NCBI RefSeq assembly: GCF_008831285.2
Contig: NC_045139.1
Location: forward strand, 29,737,206 to 29,801,205
DNA: 64,000 bases
Source: Nymphaea colorata
Taxonomy: Eukaryota; Streptophyta; Magnoliopsida; Nymphaeales; Nymphaeaceae
Reading direction: 5' to 3'
In this document: one piece after another, positions 46,361 to 61,703 of the stretch
Numbering within the stretch: position 1 is the stretch's first letter
How the letters are laid out: each line of letters opens with the position of its first letter
Notes under the pieces: generated by a model
The model's database searches: none
Seen by the model: the letters and a program-made list of their open reading frames with translations, nothing else
What the model was told of the DNA's origin: nothing
Position numbers and translations under genes: made by a program

Positions 46361-49300
46361 AAATAGCCCTGAGAAGGAGCCTCAATTTGACAGCATGGTC
46401 TGCCATAAACCCCATTGATGAAGAAGCATCTAAAGCTGTCACAGTGGATTTCAAGAGGTTCAAGTTACCACCCTTTTTTCATACCTCCTGTTCGTATAAA
46501 ACTCTAAATTAATTCATGTCCCCCATAAAACTAATCTAACACCAATCATATTTTTGCTGAATTAAAAGTTAATTAAACGGATGATAGGAAAAAAAAAAGT
46601 CTTATCCTTGAGTCTAGCGTCAATTGATGCGAACGTAAGAAAAAAAATAAAGAGAGCTTCACCGTAAGACGGAAAAAGAGCCTAGCTGCCACTCCAAACA
46701 CTAATTTAAATGTTCTATAGTAAAATCTAACATAGTTCGACATAAGAATCTAAGCATTGATCTCTGTCTTCGGGTTATTTTCTCTTGCTTGTCAATGTGA
46801 TGGAGATGTGAATAGTATTGACAGATTTTAGAGCGACAAGTACCAATCGCCTAGGCATGGCAGTCGCGGTCCGTCGTTACTCTCCTTTTTGGTAGACAAA
46901 GCCAGGGTTGGCACACCCTCCACAAAGTTATGCCAGCATAGCGGCAGAGGAGGTACTGGCCTTCCGATGTTCAACTCAAAGTTCCTAAACAGACTTAACC
47001 AAGTGACTAACCTCTTATTGACAGTACTCTTTTAGACTATTACCCTCCCATGACATGGTTAGTCACTAGGTTAAATATGCTTGGAGACCAAATTTGTTCC
47101 ACAGCATTCTTAGAGAAGTACACTTGTAAACCCCAAAACTGACTTCAAGTAGCCGCTGGTACATCATGTATTGCGCCATTAAACTACAATCTAAATGGCA
47201 CGAAGAGTTGGGACTTCTAGCTAAGTTTGATTCATATAGGTGTCTCAGCTGATTCCTCTTGTTAGAACCTTCTGACTCCAAATGCAAGCCCTACATCTAG
47301 ATACGACAAATATATGTCAAATTCTTTGAATACTAAGAAAACAATATGTCGTGATCTCTCTCTTCAAGATGCTCATTCCCCCAAAAGTAACTCTATCTGG
47401 GTATAAGCTACAGTTTTTCAAGCCCTAGGACCACCAAAAGAAAAAAAAAACACGGCGCCGGGTGGGGGCCCATGACTGCCTTTATTACAGGCATGTCATT
47501 TGGTACTAATTCTTTAGGTCCCAGACCAATCCAAAAATTAAGCCGGAACATGTTGAGGCAATAATTCTTGGTGTGACTCTAAGATGCGGCATGGTTTCTC
47601 AACCCAAGAAAGGAAACAACCCCAACCTCTCCCCACGTTGTGGCCCCCCTTCTTCCTACTTCCCTCTTTTCACTTGAAGACACTCCATTTACCATGCTTC
47701 ATGTCTTCCCGTCTTAAATTTTCATGGCTGCAGAAGCCAACATGCTGTTATACAATGCGACAAGCAAAGAATGCAGCACGTACCTTTCAATCCAAGTAAA
47801 AATTACTGGACTCTAGTTCTGTATAATGAGCCAATCAGGCTTCCCCTCTTTTCCCCTAAGCGCAGCCTGCAGTCGGTATAATACTGTTGTAATAAGTAAC
47901 GTATATACACACAGAAACTAAGGTGAGAGGCAATGACCTAGAGTTGGTAGTCGCATTTGTAGGAAGACAAACCCATATTGAGGTCGTTTTCTTAAGGAGC
48001 TGATCGACGAGCCGTGTTCTGTTTGTTTACCAGCCCTACTGGAGGGAAACAGTGACCCTTTTGTTTTTTACTCGGGCAGTGTTTGCAGACCAAGAGAAAC
48101 GAATCACATGGGAAAGTTATGCCCCTCGGTAGGTTCTTCATATGATTCACATGGGGCTGCTGGGGATGGAGACAGCAATGCTTGATAAAGGAATGCGACA
48201 CCTTGATTGAGACATAGAAATCCTACTTGCTGCAACCATCAATTCCTGTGGCGAAGACTTTAGGGGCACCCACTGGTGCTATTTGTAGGGTAGGCTCCTA
48301 TTTGGTTGTGCTAGATGCAGACAGTCGCAGGCAATCATACAAGTGTGGCTACACTCGCACATATCTCTGCACAGCTGTTCATTTATCCCATGCAGATAAT
48401 GTGAGATAAGGAGATCCACGTTGTTTCCTTCCTGCATGGTAAACTAGTTATCTGCAGTTACTCTGTCTAATGTAGCATGGTACAACCACTCACCTGTACT
48501 TTTTTCACATAATCTTATGTCAAATTTAAATACCAGCATTTATTCGCTCTTTGTAGCAGGATAAAAATCTTTAGAAGCTACAATAGTTCATTTTTTCCCT
48601 TCTAAAGAACATACTCCCATACCTAGCAGAAAAGGAGCAGAATGCAAAGAATGTATGTCGCAAATTGTATGTAAAATTAGGTATTCCAGATGCATCAGAA
48701 ATTGATTTGTAAGTGAAAATGTAATTTGCTCTTTTGTTTGGTTTCATAATACCGAATAAATATGCCATGTAGATTCAACAAATAATGTTTTAACTGCAGA
48801 ATGCCTCGACCAAGATTGATGACCATGATTTAAAAAAACGGAAGACAATAAACCCAATATAATGATATATGGAGTTCAATTGCTCAAAATAACGTGGTCT
48901 GAGTTTTAAGAGGTTTCAGCTGCCAAAGAGAGAAGTAAAAATGAACAGCAGTACGAAAAATGGTACCAAAAAGTGGTAATTTTAGGGTTTTTTTTTTTTG
49001 TGGTTTAGGAAGTAGGAAGCAAGCAATGTAGAGGATCATTTAGAAAATGGTCTTCTAAACCACGTAAATAAAAATATATTGGCTTGCGATAATATGAAAC
49101 TTAGAAGCACTTCTAAATTTTAATCGTTTTCACTATACTTGCTATTATCAAGTTGAATTCAGCCATCAGGAGATCAGTTTCCATGGTTATGTGGGTCAGA
49201 TAATGCCGTCAAGCTAGAAAAGGCCAAGAGCCCATGGTTCTTCTCTTTGGCATAAGCTTAGGTATGTGCCAGCTGAAAAGATAAGCTGGCATGGGCCTGC

Positions 49301-50656
49301 ATGACTTATGCTTCTGAGATCAATAACAGAGGAAGACTCTAGCATGGCTTTTACACTTTAGAAGCAATCTCATGAATTTTGGAGCATTGGCTTTTCGGTA
49401 TCTGAAAGCTTGAGTCCGAAACATATTAACATAGTAAAAATATCCTAGAAAGTCACATTTCTACAATTACGAACAAAGATTTGATGCATAGATCCCCCAG
49501 AAACAGAATACCAAGATTTGCTACCAAGGTCATAGGGGTGAATCTATGTCATACAAGTGCTGGGTATGAGGTGTGGTGAAGGTGTATGTATATATATATA
49601 TATCACTAATAATTAACGATGAACCTGCTATGATTTTATCAATTACTCAATGGAAAAGCGATTTGTTTGTTGCACACCTGCGGTCGAGTCAACACAACTT
49701 GGGTGCAGCAACCTTTCTGAGTCCATGTTACTTAGGAGTGGACACACTGGTGAAAAGTGGTCGAAGAACAAAAAGGTGATTGAAGAGAAGAAAGGGCTTG
49801 CAGTGAATTCCATGGCCACTAGAATACAGCATTAACTCTAGGAACCATGAAGGGTTGCAATCACCATTAAAGGTCATTAGTGGAGACAGCAAGCACTGCC
49901 AAAAGCTATGTTTAACAACATATGCAATCATCAATAAACTCCACTTTTTTGGTCTCTCTCTGTCTCACTCTCGTGCACACACACACACACACTCACAACC
50001 CCCTGAACAATTAGTTTTGATTTGGCAGTCGTGGATCATCAGTGGCCACATAAATCAAATAAAGGATATGAAAGCACAAGAGAGAGACATAAAAAAGAGA
50101 GCCAGAATCATGAAGATATGCTGACTCATGCAATCCAGATTCAAGTTCAAACACAGCACGATACCAATACTACTAAATCATTGAAAAGGTAAAAAATCCT
50201 TTGGAAAGAAATTCATTAATATACAAGTAAACTGCAATTACCACACATAAACACTACACACATGGACACGCATGTACTGGTGGGACATATATATATTCAT
50301 TGGATGCTCATAGACCCAATTATCACATAAACATTGTTCTCGGGTTTTTACTGATGAGGTTCTTCTGAATCCTGGGTACTAATTGAAAATTTTGTTTTGG
50401 AATTCAAGAAAGAAAAACAATATAAAAACTTATGAGAGTATGAATTTTGTAATAATTTTCTCAAAAAAATAATGATATAAATTAAACAATTATCAAAATG
50501 TTAGAAAAACCAGAAATGTTTAAAATGTGTTAAAAATTTATTATTTGAAAAAAAATGTGATATTTTTATGATATTCTGATTTTGGATATTATTTACAAGA
50601 TATTATAATTTGTTCATGTTTTCTGATTCTTTATTTTTTCCCTTTTCATGCATGAG
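46359..50656. other. Intergenic DNA, no gene seen
   Basis: Mixed to AT-rich sequence. Frames at 47066-48409 and 49573-50124 have no recognisable domain. A TA run lies at 49587-49602 and a CA run at 49977-49992. Confidence 0.5.

Positions 50657-50708
<52 letters not shown>
50657..50708. repeat. Three-part (CA)n(TA)n(GA)n microsatellite
   Basis: A CA run (50657-50676) passes directly into a TA run (50677-50690) and then a GA run (50691-50708). Each change keeps A in the second position of the dinucleotide. Confidence 0.9.
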
Positions 50709-51340
50709 TGCCTAATTAAACTGCACAGGCTGTGCATACTCTCATTTAAACTGTTTGTGGGTCCCTCTCCCAGTGCTACCTTGTACAAGAGTAGGTACAG
50801 TTCCTTCTCTCTTTGTGTGTACACACACACAGATACACAAATGTTTCTCCTTAGATACCCACTCAATTTTGTGGAAGAAACAGTTACCTCAATGCATACT
50901 TTTCCAGGCCTGGTATAGTATGCATTATGCAGAGATTAGCCTTAATGATTTCTTGAGTGTAAAAGGATATAGCTATGAAATAAAATAAAAGTAAACAAGA
51001 AGTACAAGCTCATTTGGCATTTAAGAGTTAAAACATGAGACTCCCCAGCTATGTTATCATAATAGAGAATCCTAAACCAAAATGCATGTTTCCCCATATC
51101 AAATTCTCAATTTATCAAAAGCCTAGCTCTTTCTCAACACTTTTGTTGCCAAGTTGTAGGTGCGAGCTTCGATTGTGTTCTTGTAAATGCTAATTGTGTT
51201 CAAGTTTGAATCATCCAACACCATCATCATTCCGCTCCAGGGAACACAGTAGTTGCTATCCTGTCCGTAACAACTTTACCCGAGCATCTAGTTTAGCAAA
51301 TTCAAAAACATCTTTATAGTTTTCCTCCATTCAGAACCTA
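50709..51340. other. Intergenic DNA, no gene seen
   Basis: AT-rich sequence with a CA run at 50821-50830. No domain is recognised in the small frames. Confidence 0.45.
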
Positions 51341-51499
51341 GGGGTAGTTTGGCAGCAGGAAAAATCTGTGAATACTCTATGAATCTGCTCCAAAAATTGA
51401 AGTAGATTCATAAAACACCTAGTTCTAGTGTCTCATGTATCTGTTCCAATCTTAACGGCATGCAATACTCACAGAGTGTCCCAACTGCCAAACAACTCC
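51341..51499. mobile_element. Tourist/Harbinger-like MITE with GGGGTAGTTTGGCAG ends
   Basis: The left end GGGGTAGTTTGGCAG and the right end CTGCCAAACAACTCC (reverse complement GGAGTTGTTTGGCAG) agree at 13 of 15 bases and frame 159 bp without coding capacity. The GG(N)GTGTTTGG-type terminus is typical of plant PIF/Harbinger MITEs. A clean 3-bp TWA target duplication is not visible. Confidence 0.6.
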
Positions 51500-54400
51500 A
51501 AAAGGACCATGAATCAGGTTATGAAGTAGCAATTGGACTGAAGAATATATATCATTATCATTACTGAATTAAATATAAGCCCCTAAGGAACTTGTCCTAG
51601 AATGTTAGAATTGAGGTTTTATAGTTAAACATCGCTCTAACACTAACTGCAATAACCAAACCCAAGGCTGATCCAGCCACCTCGTCTAACGGATCCCAAG
51701 TTAGTATACATAACCAGCCTAGATTGGTAGGCAAAACGACTACAAAGAAGGGAATGAGGTAGTAAGTGGGCTCAGACTTCTATGGTTATAATTCTCTCTT
51801 ACGATTTTCAATGTAAACATGTTTGCAAACCATTTATATATATGGGATGTTAGTAAAAATGAACAAAGAATTATTTAATCAAATTCACAAAAACTTGGAC
51901 CAAGACAAGTCAGATGTAATGATGAGATTTGTCCCATAAATCATGTGGCTTGAAGAATATGCTACCATAGTATATTATATGACAGTATAGGAGGTTACAA
52001 CTATATCAGTTGAAGGAGAACAGGCTTGTCCAGACTCAAGAATAGAACAAGACCAAAGAATGATGAACCAGGACTGCAAAGAAAAAGAAAAAACGAAGGT
52101 ATATAAGATGGATCTAAGTAGCCAGTCATGATGTTTTAGTGACATTAATAACATCCATAAGAAGACAATCAGGATATCCATGCCAAGCATTTGAAAGATT
52201 TGCAGTTTCCATTCTTGACTTAGTGCAACATAGTTGGACTAAGTCACTAAGCAACAGAAGAGGAGATTTTCAAATTTTCTCAGGATTCCTTACTCAAACT
52301 GAACCTTTCTATTATTGATGGATAGTTTCTAATTGCATTTAAGAATATCTTGTACACCCAGATGATTTAAAATTAAAAAAAAAATGCCTGTAATTGTGTG
52401 ATGGATACACAACTCATGGCTCCATTTGGGAGACTTGTGTCTGGGATATCAGGCATATTTTGGTTCATTAGTGCTTGTTTGGGAAAGTGCATGGAAAAAG
52501 GTATTGAACAGGCATGATAAATGAGTAAGTGAATGAGAATGTCCGTCCTTTCTATTTGCATTAGAAAAAGGATTTTTTCTAACTACCGTCTCCTAAAGGT
52601 CATAGTGCTAAAATTCAGCAACTGATGACTTCTACTTCTGCAAATGCATACAATCTTGCCAACCAGCTGATAACAAGAACAGCTTGAATTCAATCTTTAA
52701 CCACCTAATCATGTTCAGCAGGATTTTAAGGTATCCTAGGTAACATCCCCATTTATGTTCTGAATAAAATTTTGCTTGAGGTTGTCTTTCCACATGTTAT
52801 ACTGCCTCATCGTTTCACCACTAAGCAATGCATTTTGTACACATAAAGCATTATTGCATTAGAGTTGAACACCCGTAAAGTCCAATTCAGAATGTCTCCT
52901 GAGAAACCTTTTCACATCTCTTGGAGGTGTCCTGATTTCAGGCATGAAGTTCTGAAAGGGAGTATTTGACTAGAAAAGTGCACTTGAAACTCGAAATGAA
53001 CGAAACCTAATTGGAATAGCCTCTCTATGCACTTTAGCCTACATGCTCAAGATTGCTAACGACAAAATGGATGCTTCTGCATATTAACAACAAGCAAAAG
53101 CAGAAACTTGCTTTATAATCATGCTTGTGTGCACATACACATAAGGTGACCAGTTCTTCCATGACAAACAGACCTGCTTGCAATTATGCATGTGTTGCAC
53201 TTCTGAAATGTTACTGTCTCACTCAGGAGACACACACACACACACATTTGTTTCAATGTGGTGCAGGAATTTGCTAGTGAAGTAGCCTGCAGAAAATCTG
53301 CAGTTTCCCAATGTTTTTTATGACAATATTATAATATGATTTTATGAAGTAAACTAATACAAAAATGAATGAATATCAAAAAATGCCTATATATCCTAAA
53401 TTGTGAGACCAACACTTAGCACAAAAGTTGAAATGAAAAAGAAAGTTACTTATTTTGACCTGAACCTTTGCAGTTGCTTGCATACTATGACCTCAAAGGG
53501 CAAGAAGCATCCGTACACAAAACAGTAGCAAGCCAATACCAAAAAGGAACATATACAAACTCCAAAGACAAGTAAAAGGAAAGTGGTGAATACATCCAAA
53601 CTGGACGCTGCAAGAAGTGAAACCATTAGCCAAATGTCTATAAGAAAAATACTGTACAAGTTTCTGTCTCAAGCTAACATCTTTCTGTTTTAGAGGGCAA
53701 ATGTATCTTAGGGTGAAAACCCTAGCCAGTGAAACATTATTTCAAATGCAAATTACCAAAATTTATAGATCCAAGCAAGCAAGGTTTCTAATCACATTGT
53801 CAAATCACATAATCAATGAATTATAGTAAGACACTGTTAACAAAAAATTAATTGAAGAAACACTGGAATTCGTATTGGTTTATTTGACTGAATAAAATTT
53901 CAATAATCAAGCCCATGCGACTTCTATCATGTACACTTGTGCTTAAGAAGAAAATAAATGAAGTAGCATGAAGATGAAATCCAGAATTGCAATTTTTACA
54001 ATTTAGTGAGCAGCGCTCTTCATAATTCTGTATCCATCATAGTAGAAAGCACCAGCTGACATATGAGGGGAAAAAATATAGTTAATGGGATCACTCAATG
54101 AAATTTGTGATCCCCAAAAAAAATTGATAAAGTTAAGTCAAGAATCCAGGCTGTTATAATATGATAATATAAATCTATCCCATGGTATTCCTGAATCCTA
54201 GTTGTGCAAATTCTGGTCTATAACAATGAATCCTTAGTCTTTCCAGAATCCAAATTCTAGAAACATGGCCATCCTAACTTCTTACAAGAAAATCCAAATT
54301 CTGAAGGTTATTAATCCTAATTCTCAAGCTGAAGAATTTCAATTCCTTAGGAAACTCAAGAAACAATTACTCACAAGAACCACCACTTATTCAAGAATTT

Positions 54401-56740
54401 CAATTCTTATGCTTATATAATTTTCACATATTGCTTTCCAGACATTGTCATATATTGGTTTCTTCTTAGTTTCCTTCTTGCAGGAGGGAAACTCTCTTCA
54501 ATCCCCAATGGAGATTTAAAAAGATTAGAAATTGTGGGAGAGTGTGCCTCAAAGTTCATTCCCAAACACCATTTTCTTTTGGGTATGCAGCCATATAGAG
54601 TACAGGTGCACCTTTTGATGGAAAAAGATGGCTCATATCCAGGAAAATTTGAGATAGACCTAACTGGAACCAAAATTGAAATCCAATTCCTGCCTTGTTA
54701 GTCTTTTCCAATCATCTATAAAACAAGACAACCTCAAGAGAAAAGGTGAGCAGCTTTTCTCCAAGGGTTTTTTTTTTTTTTCCATTTTCCAAAAGGTTGA
54801 TTCCAGGATCGAACTTTGCTGATTGCCACAAATGGGTTTAGGTCACCTGCATTCAGATGCACTGACTTCTTGCCAGAAAAGCAGAGAATTGTCTTTCTGG
54901 TGAATTTGAAGATGATGGTTTTCTGCATGAAAGAGAAAACAAAGCAGCAAAATATGCTCATACAGAATAACCGCCCTAACTTGAATCTAGTCTAGGCATA
55001 GCAGACAGCCTTGCACTTAGTCTCTAAGAGGCTTGTTGGAGGCACATAAACAAACGAATGCCTATAAGGAAGTCCAGTTTGAATGTGGAAGAACAAGAAT
55101 TGGTACATAGCCTAAATAGGAGTCCAAAAGTAACAGCAAGCAACAATAGGAAAACCCCTTGAGGGACTCTATTAGCTACAATGTTAGGTCAAAGTTTTCA
55201 GATAAAGTACAGCTAATAGTTTCAATTGTCAGATGTAGATACAGACTTATGATCAATAATTTCTCTTAAATACGATCTTCTGTTCCCAGTAAATAGGTTT
55301 ATTAATATCAATAGAAAAACAGTAGATTCTTTTCAACCTAACATTAAGTAATCACCATAAACAAGCAGGCTGCAGCTAATCCATTGTGCAATGGTATTGA
55401 TCCTAAATTAGATTCAGACTTTCAAGTAGCTTCTTTACTTTGTACCAGCAAATTCCGGCACTCAGATCTGAAACTTGAAAGGGACAATCTCTACAATTTA
55501 TTTTTATTATTACACCTACAGATGTCTCTTTCAGCCACTCTATGCTGCTTTGGGATACCTCCACATGCAAACTGACAACATAAGCCTATTTTCATGTATA
55601 GTTGTACACTAGAAAAGCAGTTGCATTTTCTCCACTCTCATTGTTCTAAGTACCTAAACCTTTTGCCAACACCCTACCAATTTTTGGTTTAAATTCTTTC
55701 AATGTTTGAAAAACCTAAAGTTTGCTTTAAAAAGTAGAAAACAAACCATGTATCCCAATTTACAAAAAATGTTAACATGTACTTGTAACAATTGTATGTT
55801 GACAGATTGAGTGCATTAAGTACATGCTAGTGACTTAGCTGCTTTCTCACGGATAACCTTCACAATATTCATATTGTGAAGTTGTTTCTAAGAACTCTTT
55901 TCCCATAATAAGGAGTTCTTCTTTCGATAGATTCCTGCTATCTGATTGATGGATGCTTGTGTCAACCTATGTAGTTAAAAGCGCCAGCACTGCTTAGATG
56001 GTTTCAGTTAAATTTAGAGCCTAAGTGGGACTAGCCACATAAGGCTTTAAGCAGCCCGGAAAAGCAAAAAATTAAACTGATAAAATGAAATATTAAATTT
56101 TAAATTAACAACAAGACTGAAGCATTTCTGAATGAAAAACCTATGATTATTAACTTATAATAAAAGACTAATTAAAATACATGATAACACGCATATTAAA
56201 CATTTCATAACATGATATAAGCATAATTAAAATTATGAAAGAAAATTTGAATAATTAAAGATTAAAGGTTACATGGCATAAGGAGAGAGTTTACAATTTG
56301 ACATCACTTCTTTGAAATGTTCTAGAGCACGCAAAATCTTCTAGTTTTATAAATACCAGCCACCAAATCTCTAATTCTAATATCTTAAAACATAAAAACC
56401 CAAATTAAAGCTTAAGTCCAGTAACTTTTTTTTTTTGTTTTTTTAAGAAATGAGGGAACAAAGATCCTCAATAAAAACACAACTTCCTGTTAAGCTTGCT
56501 TGTCGTAAACAATTTACTATTCTAATTCTAATAAACAAGAAAAAGATATATATTATATAATTGTAACCATCATTATAAGTACATATATACGTACGTGGAT
56601 GCATACAACATAAAGCTGGATTAAGGAAAAAAAATCTGCACAAAATCAGAAGGAAAAGAACGAAAAAAAGAAGAAAAAGAAAATATTTCAGATCCCAGAG
56701 GAAGGAGAAGGAGTTGGAGGGAAAAATTGAAAAAAAAGCT
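51500..56740. other. Long AT-rich stretch, no gene resolved
   Basis: No exon chain could be assembled. A CA run lies at 53229-53246 and T-rich or A-rich runs at 52373-52383 and 54767-54781. The hydrophobic 69-codon minus-strand frame at 53450-53659 is most likely a by-product of T-rich sequence. If the GC island near 58.1 kb is the start of a minus-strand gene, introns of that gene may occupy part of this stretch. Confidence 0.4.
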
Positions 56741-56950
56741 AAGCTATTGAGCGCCGAGGTGATGGCCTAGGTGTTTTCAAACAGCAGTTGTCCTAGGCAA
56801 CCTACCAGGCCTAGGAGGCCTAAACACTTTTCAACGACATAGGTGGCGACCAGCCTCAAACAGCTGCTATTTTTGAGCGCTCTTTTTCATGTCTCAGCCT
56901 GTCAATGCTCATTTATACTTGAAAACGCTTGCCTCCATATATAATTAGAA
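56741..56950. repeat. GCCTAGG-rich repeat segment
   Basis: The words GGCCTAGGTG, GTCCTAGGCAACC, GGCCTAGGAGGCCTAAAC and GCGCCGAGGTG crowd into 110 bases, with TTTTCAA-type words after them. Such CCTAGGCGCC-like low-complexity runs are frequent in dispersed plant repeats. No ends were found. Confidence 0.35.
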
Positions 56951-57985
56951 TATCTCTGACCAAAAGTCTCGCGGTTGAAATACTAGCATTTAACATCATT
57001 ATTAAGTGGCTAACTCGTTTAAAAAAAGAAACATTGAAATGCAGGATTGTTTGACTTTACAGAATTAATAAGTTTCCTAAAAGGCTTTGGTCTAATGAGC
57101 CCCATTTGTCTTATCCTTGAACCAGAAGTATTAACCTTGGGTTACTTGTCGCCACTGTAAGAAAACGATATAAACATCCATTTACGAAAAATGAGAAACC
57201 AAATTTCAGTTTTACTAAGACATGTTAATGGCCTATCATCACAAATGATGATATGATGGGGGTTAAGTTAATTCATAAACATTAGTTCAGATATTTATAA
57301 AGAAAAGTGTGCCACCTCTCTTACCAGAAGAACTAATTATTCAGAACAAGCAAACATACTTAGAAACACAAAGAAGAAAACTTGAGGATCTTCTGCAAAT
57401 ACGGCAGGCCTGATTGCGACTCGGCTGCAACGTGAACAAAATCACAGCAGATGCAGTAACATGAAAAATGTTGATAAAAAAAACAAAAGTGTCGTTGTAG
57501 ACTAACTATCGGTCGCTAGCTCAACTTACTTAAACTTGCCAAAATCAGATAGACCTTACGCCACTATGATTTATGAATCGATTCGTGCAACTTCCAGAAC
57601 CCCACTGTTCTAAGATCATTAATAGTCTAGAAGTGAGTAACTATAGCATTCTCTATGAGAGGAGAGCTACTAGAAAAGACGTTGATCCATTCAATGCTTA
57701 CTGTGTCATAGAAGTGTCGACTTATAAACTGACTACTATAGCATTACCTTCGGTCAAAGACCCTAACAAAGGCTTGATGCAACAAGAGACGATAGGCAGT
57801 TCCATTATCACGTATCCACATCAAGAATAGAGAAACGTTCATAATAAATAAGAAACCGCATGGCTTATGCAATCGACGGAACAAATCAACAGAATACGAC
57901 AAAATCGTCAAAGCACATTTAGCTTCACAAGGAGACCAGAAACAAAGAAAGAGTTCTGCTCTCGGTACGTACAGACTGAAATACA
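56951..57985. other. Mixed sequence left of the GC island, one possible exon
   Basis: On the minus strand a segment at about 57426-57362 has a plausible acceptor (ACGTTGCAG) at its start and a GTATGT donor at its end. It reads ESQSGLPYLQKILKF in one frame before a stop. It could be a small exon of a gene starting at the island near 58.1 kb, but no second exon or homology supports this. The remainder holds no recognisable gene. Confidence 0.25.
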
Positions 57986-58330
57986 GGCAGGCGGCGCAGC
58001 CCAGGCAAAAACGGACTCGCTTGCCAAACGGCGATTGGATGTGGGATCCATTTACGACGACGAGTTCGAGTTCCTCCTCCTCAATCGGATCCAATCAAAC
58101 GCCAGTGCTTCGTTTCCAAAGCCCTGGCGAGGCCTCAGATCTTTCCACCGCCATGAGAGGCCCCCCTCTTTCCCGCTTCTGGTTTTCCAGAGTTTCCCGG
58201 GAAAATCTGAAGGAGCGAGCGTTATCGGGCAAGAAGAACAAGATCACAGGAACGTGGGCGCGGGTATAAATAGACGGGGGCGGGACAAGAGGGTGCGGAC
58301 TTGGCTGGGTCGTTGCCTCCTCCAACTGTA
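57986..58330. promoter_or_regulatory. GC-rich island with TATA-like motif
   Basis: Base composition is far richer in GC and CpG than anything within several kilobases. GGTATAAATAGACGG at about 58263 holds TATAAATAG, a strong plus-strand TATA consensus that also reads CTATTTATA on the minus strand. No gene was found to the right. Minus-strand ATGs at 58153 (18 further residues then stop) and about 58051 open frames without a domain. I read it as a promoter or first exon of an unresolved gene, more likely minus-strand. Confidence 0.35.
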
Positions 58331-60112
<1,782 letters not shown>

Positions 60113-60535
60113 GGGGGCTTTGATGGTTTAGAATTTTGATTTAAGAATGAAAATTTTAGAATCATAATTCCTCCTCAAACTAGAATAAAATCAAAATTTC
60201 AGGTTTTAGGTTGCTTCCTAATTCTAGAAACAAAATAGCCAGTTGGTTTAATAATTCTAATTTCTTAAAAAATGAGCATTTTGATTCTAAAATTTCATGG
60301 ATATATCAAACACCCTCTTAAGGGGGCTTTGATGGTTTAGAATTTTGATTCAAGAATGAAAATTCTAGAATCATAATTCCTGCTCAAGCTGGAATAAAAT
60401 CAAACTTCGAGGTTTCATACAGTTTCCTAATTCTGAAAACAAAACACCCAGTTGGTTTTAATAATTCTAATTTCTTAAAAAATGAGCTTTTTGATTCTAA
60501 AATTTCATGATTTTGGGTACATCAAACAACTCCTA
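60113..60535. mobile_element. Two tandem copies of an AGAATTTTGATT MITE
   Basis: GGGGGCTTTGATGGTTTAGA at 60113 recurs at 60322. The copies stay similar throughout (GAATCATAATTCCT, CAGTTGGTTT, AATAATTCTAATTTCTTAAA) and end ATATCAAACACCCTC and ACATCAAACAACTCC. The ends are inverted relative to the starts (GGGGGCTTTGAT against GAGGGTGTTTGAT), and TAA lies at the junction between the copies, which fits a PIF/Harbinger-type MITE with TWA targets. The period is 209 bp. Confidence 0.6.
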
Positions 60536-61703
60536 AATTATTAGAGGCCGTAATGTTTTGGGCTTAAGAAAGAAGCTAGGGAAGCAAACGGGCCGAATTT
60601 CTAACAATGCACTGAACTAATTGGGACAGCCAAAATTATTAGAGGATTTTTTTAGGTCAAAAGCAGTTCTCCCCAAGTAAAAATAAAAAATAAAATTATT
60701 AGAGGTCGGGTCAAAATTAGATCTAGTACAATAGAAAATGACAAAACCCTCAACCACATTCAGTCAATTTGCAACCCAAATTGAAGGATATATAGAACAA
60801 TGATCCCTTGTGGGATGTGGGTACCTAAAAAGCACGAAGATCGAGTACTCAAGATCAGGTTGCTCTACTTGTGCGGCCTTATGATGGTGCACACTCATTT
60901 TGGTCTACTTACTTGGTTGTTAATGTACTTCCATCTGAACAATCTTAACCAAACTGGTTGAGAAGCTCGAATTACATGCTGAGTTAACTCATATTTTGTA
61001 TTTTTTGCATATTTTATTTGACAATCTATATTTAATGAATATAAACAATGGATGTATATACTTGTTCACTTAAAATCTCGTTTGTATTGCTAGCTATATA
61101 TATATATTATCATACCTAAGTTTTTTAGAAAATGTTCATAATACTAATGTATCGACACACTTGTGCCTGCACTCATGTGATAGAGGATTATTTTTATTAT
61201 AATCACACAAGATCTCTAATTTTTAAAAAAACATTTTTAGTAATATGCTTTAAGAATATTTCAAAATCAAACCCTAGCAGCATGTGCATCTAAAGCTCTT
61301 ATGCATTTTATCTTTTCTCCAATAAAAATCATTCAGGAATCAACAACCTACTATTTGAAAAAGAGGCTTAAAGCCCCCCTCCCCCCAAATTTCCCCTGCA
61401 TCTGGGGTCCTAAGCTGCATAGGGGCTTGGGTGGGTCGTGGGCACCTTTATCTTGACGGAACACTCCACCTATCCAATAGAAACAATTATTGCAGTGAGA
61501 GACATAATTAATCTATTGTGCTTACCTAGGTAAGCATTACTTTAGTCCGGGGTATAGGAGACGACAAAAGTTTGAACTCATGACCAGCCACCTATTTAGT
61601 GAAAGTCCTTTAAAGGTTGTGCCTTGCCCTTTGGATTCTGACCACGAGGCAAGAAAGATAGAGAAATACTGGTGCCCATAGTTTGCCGGCACCCTAAGAA
61701 GTT
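60536..61703. other. AT-rich intergenic DNA, no gene seen
   Basis: An AT run lies at 61096-61109 and a C-run at 61374-61386. No coding domain or element end is recognised. Confidence 0.45.

Noticed and set aside
53450-53659. Hydrophobic 69-codon minus-strand frame resembling membrane segments
   Set aside because: T-rich DNA read in any frame gives Phe/Leu/Val/Cys; there is no neighbouring exon or family match.
57744-58094. Minus-strand frame beginning with an acidic LDPIEEEE peptide
   Set aside because: The first codon is TTG right after a stop, so there is no ATG start, and the rest is Cys/Phe-rich without a domain. It may overlap a real first exon, but this frame is not supported.
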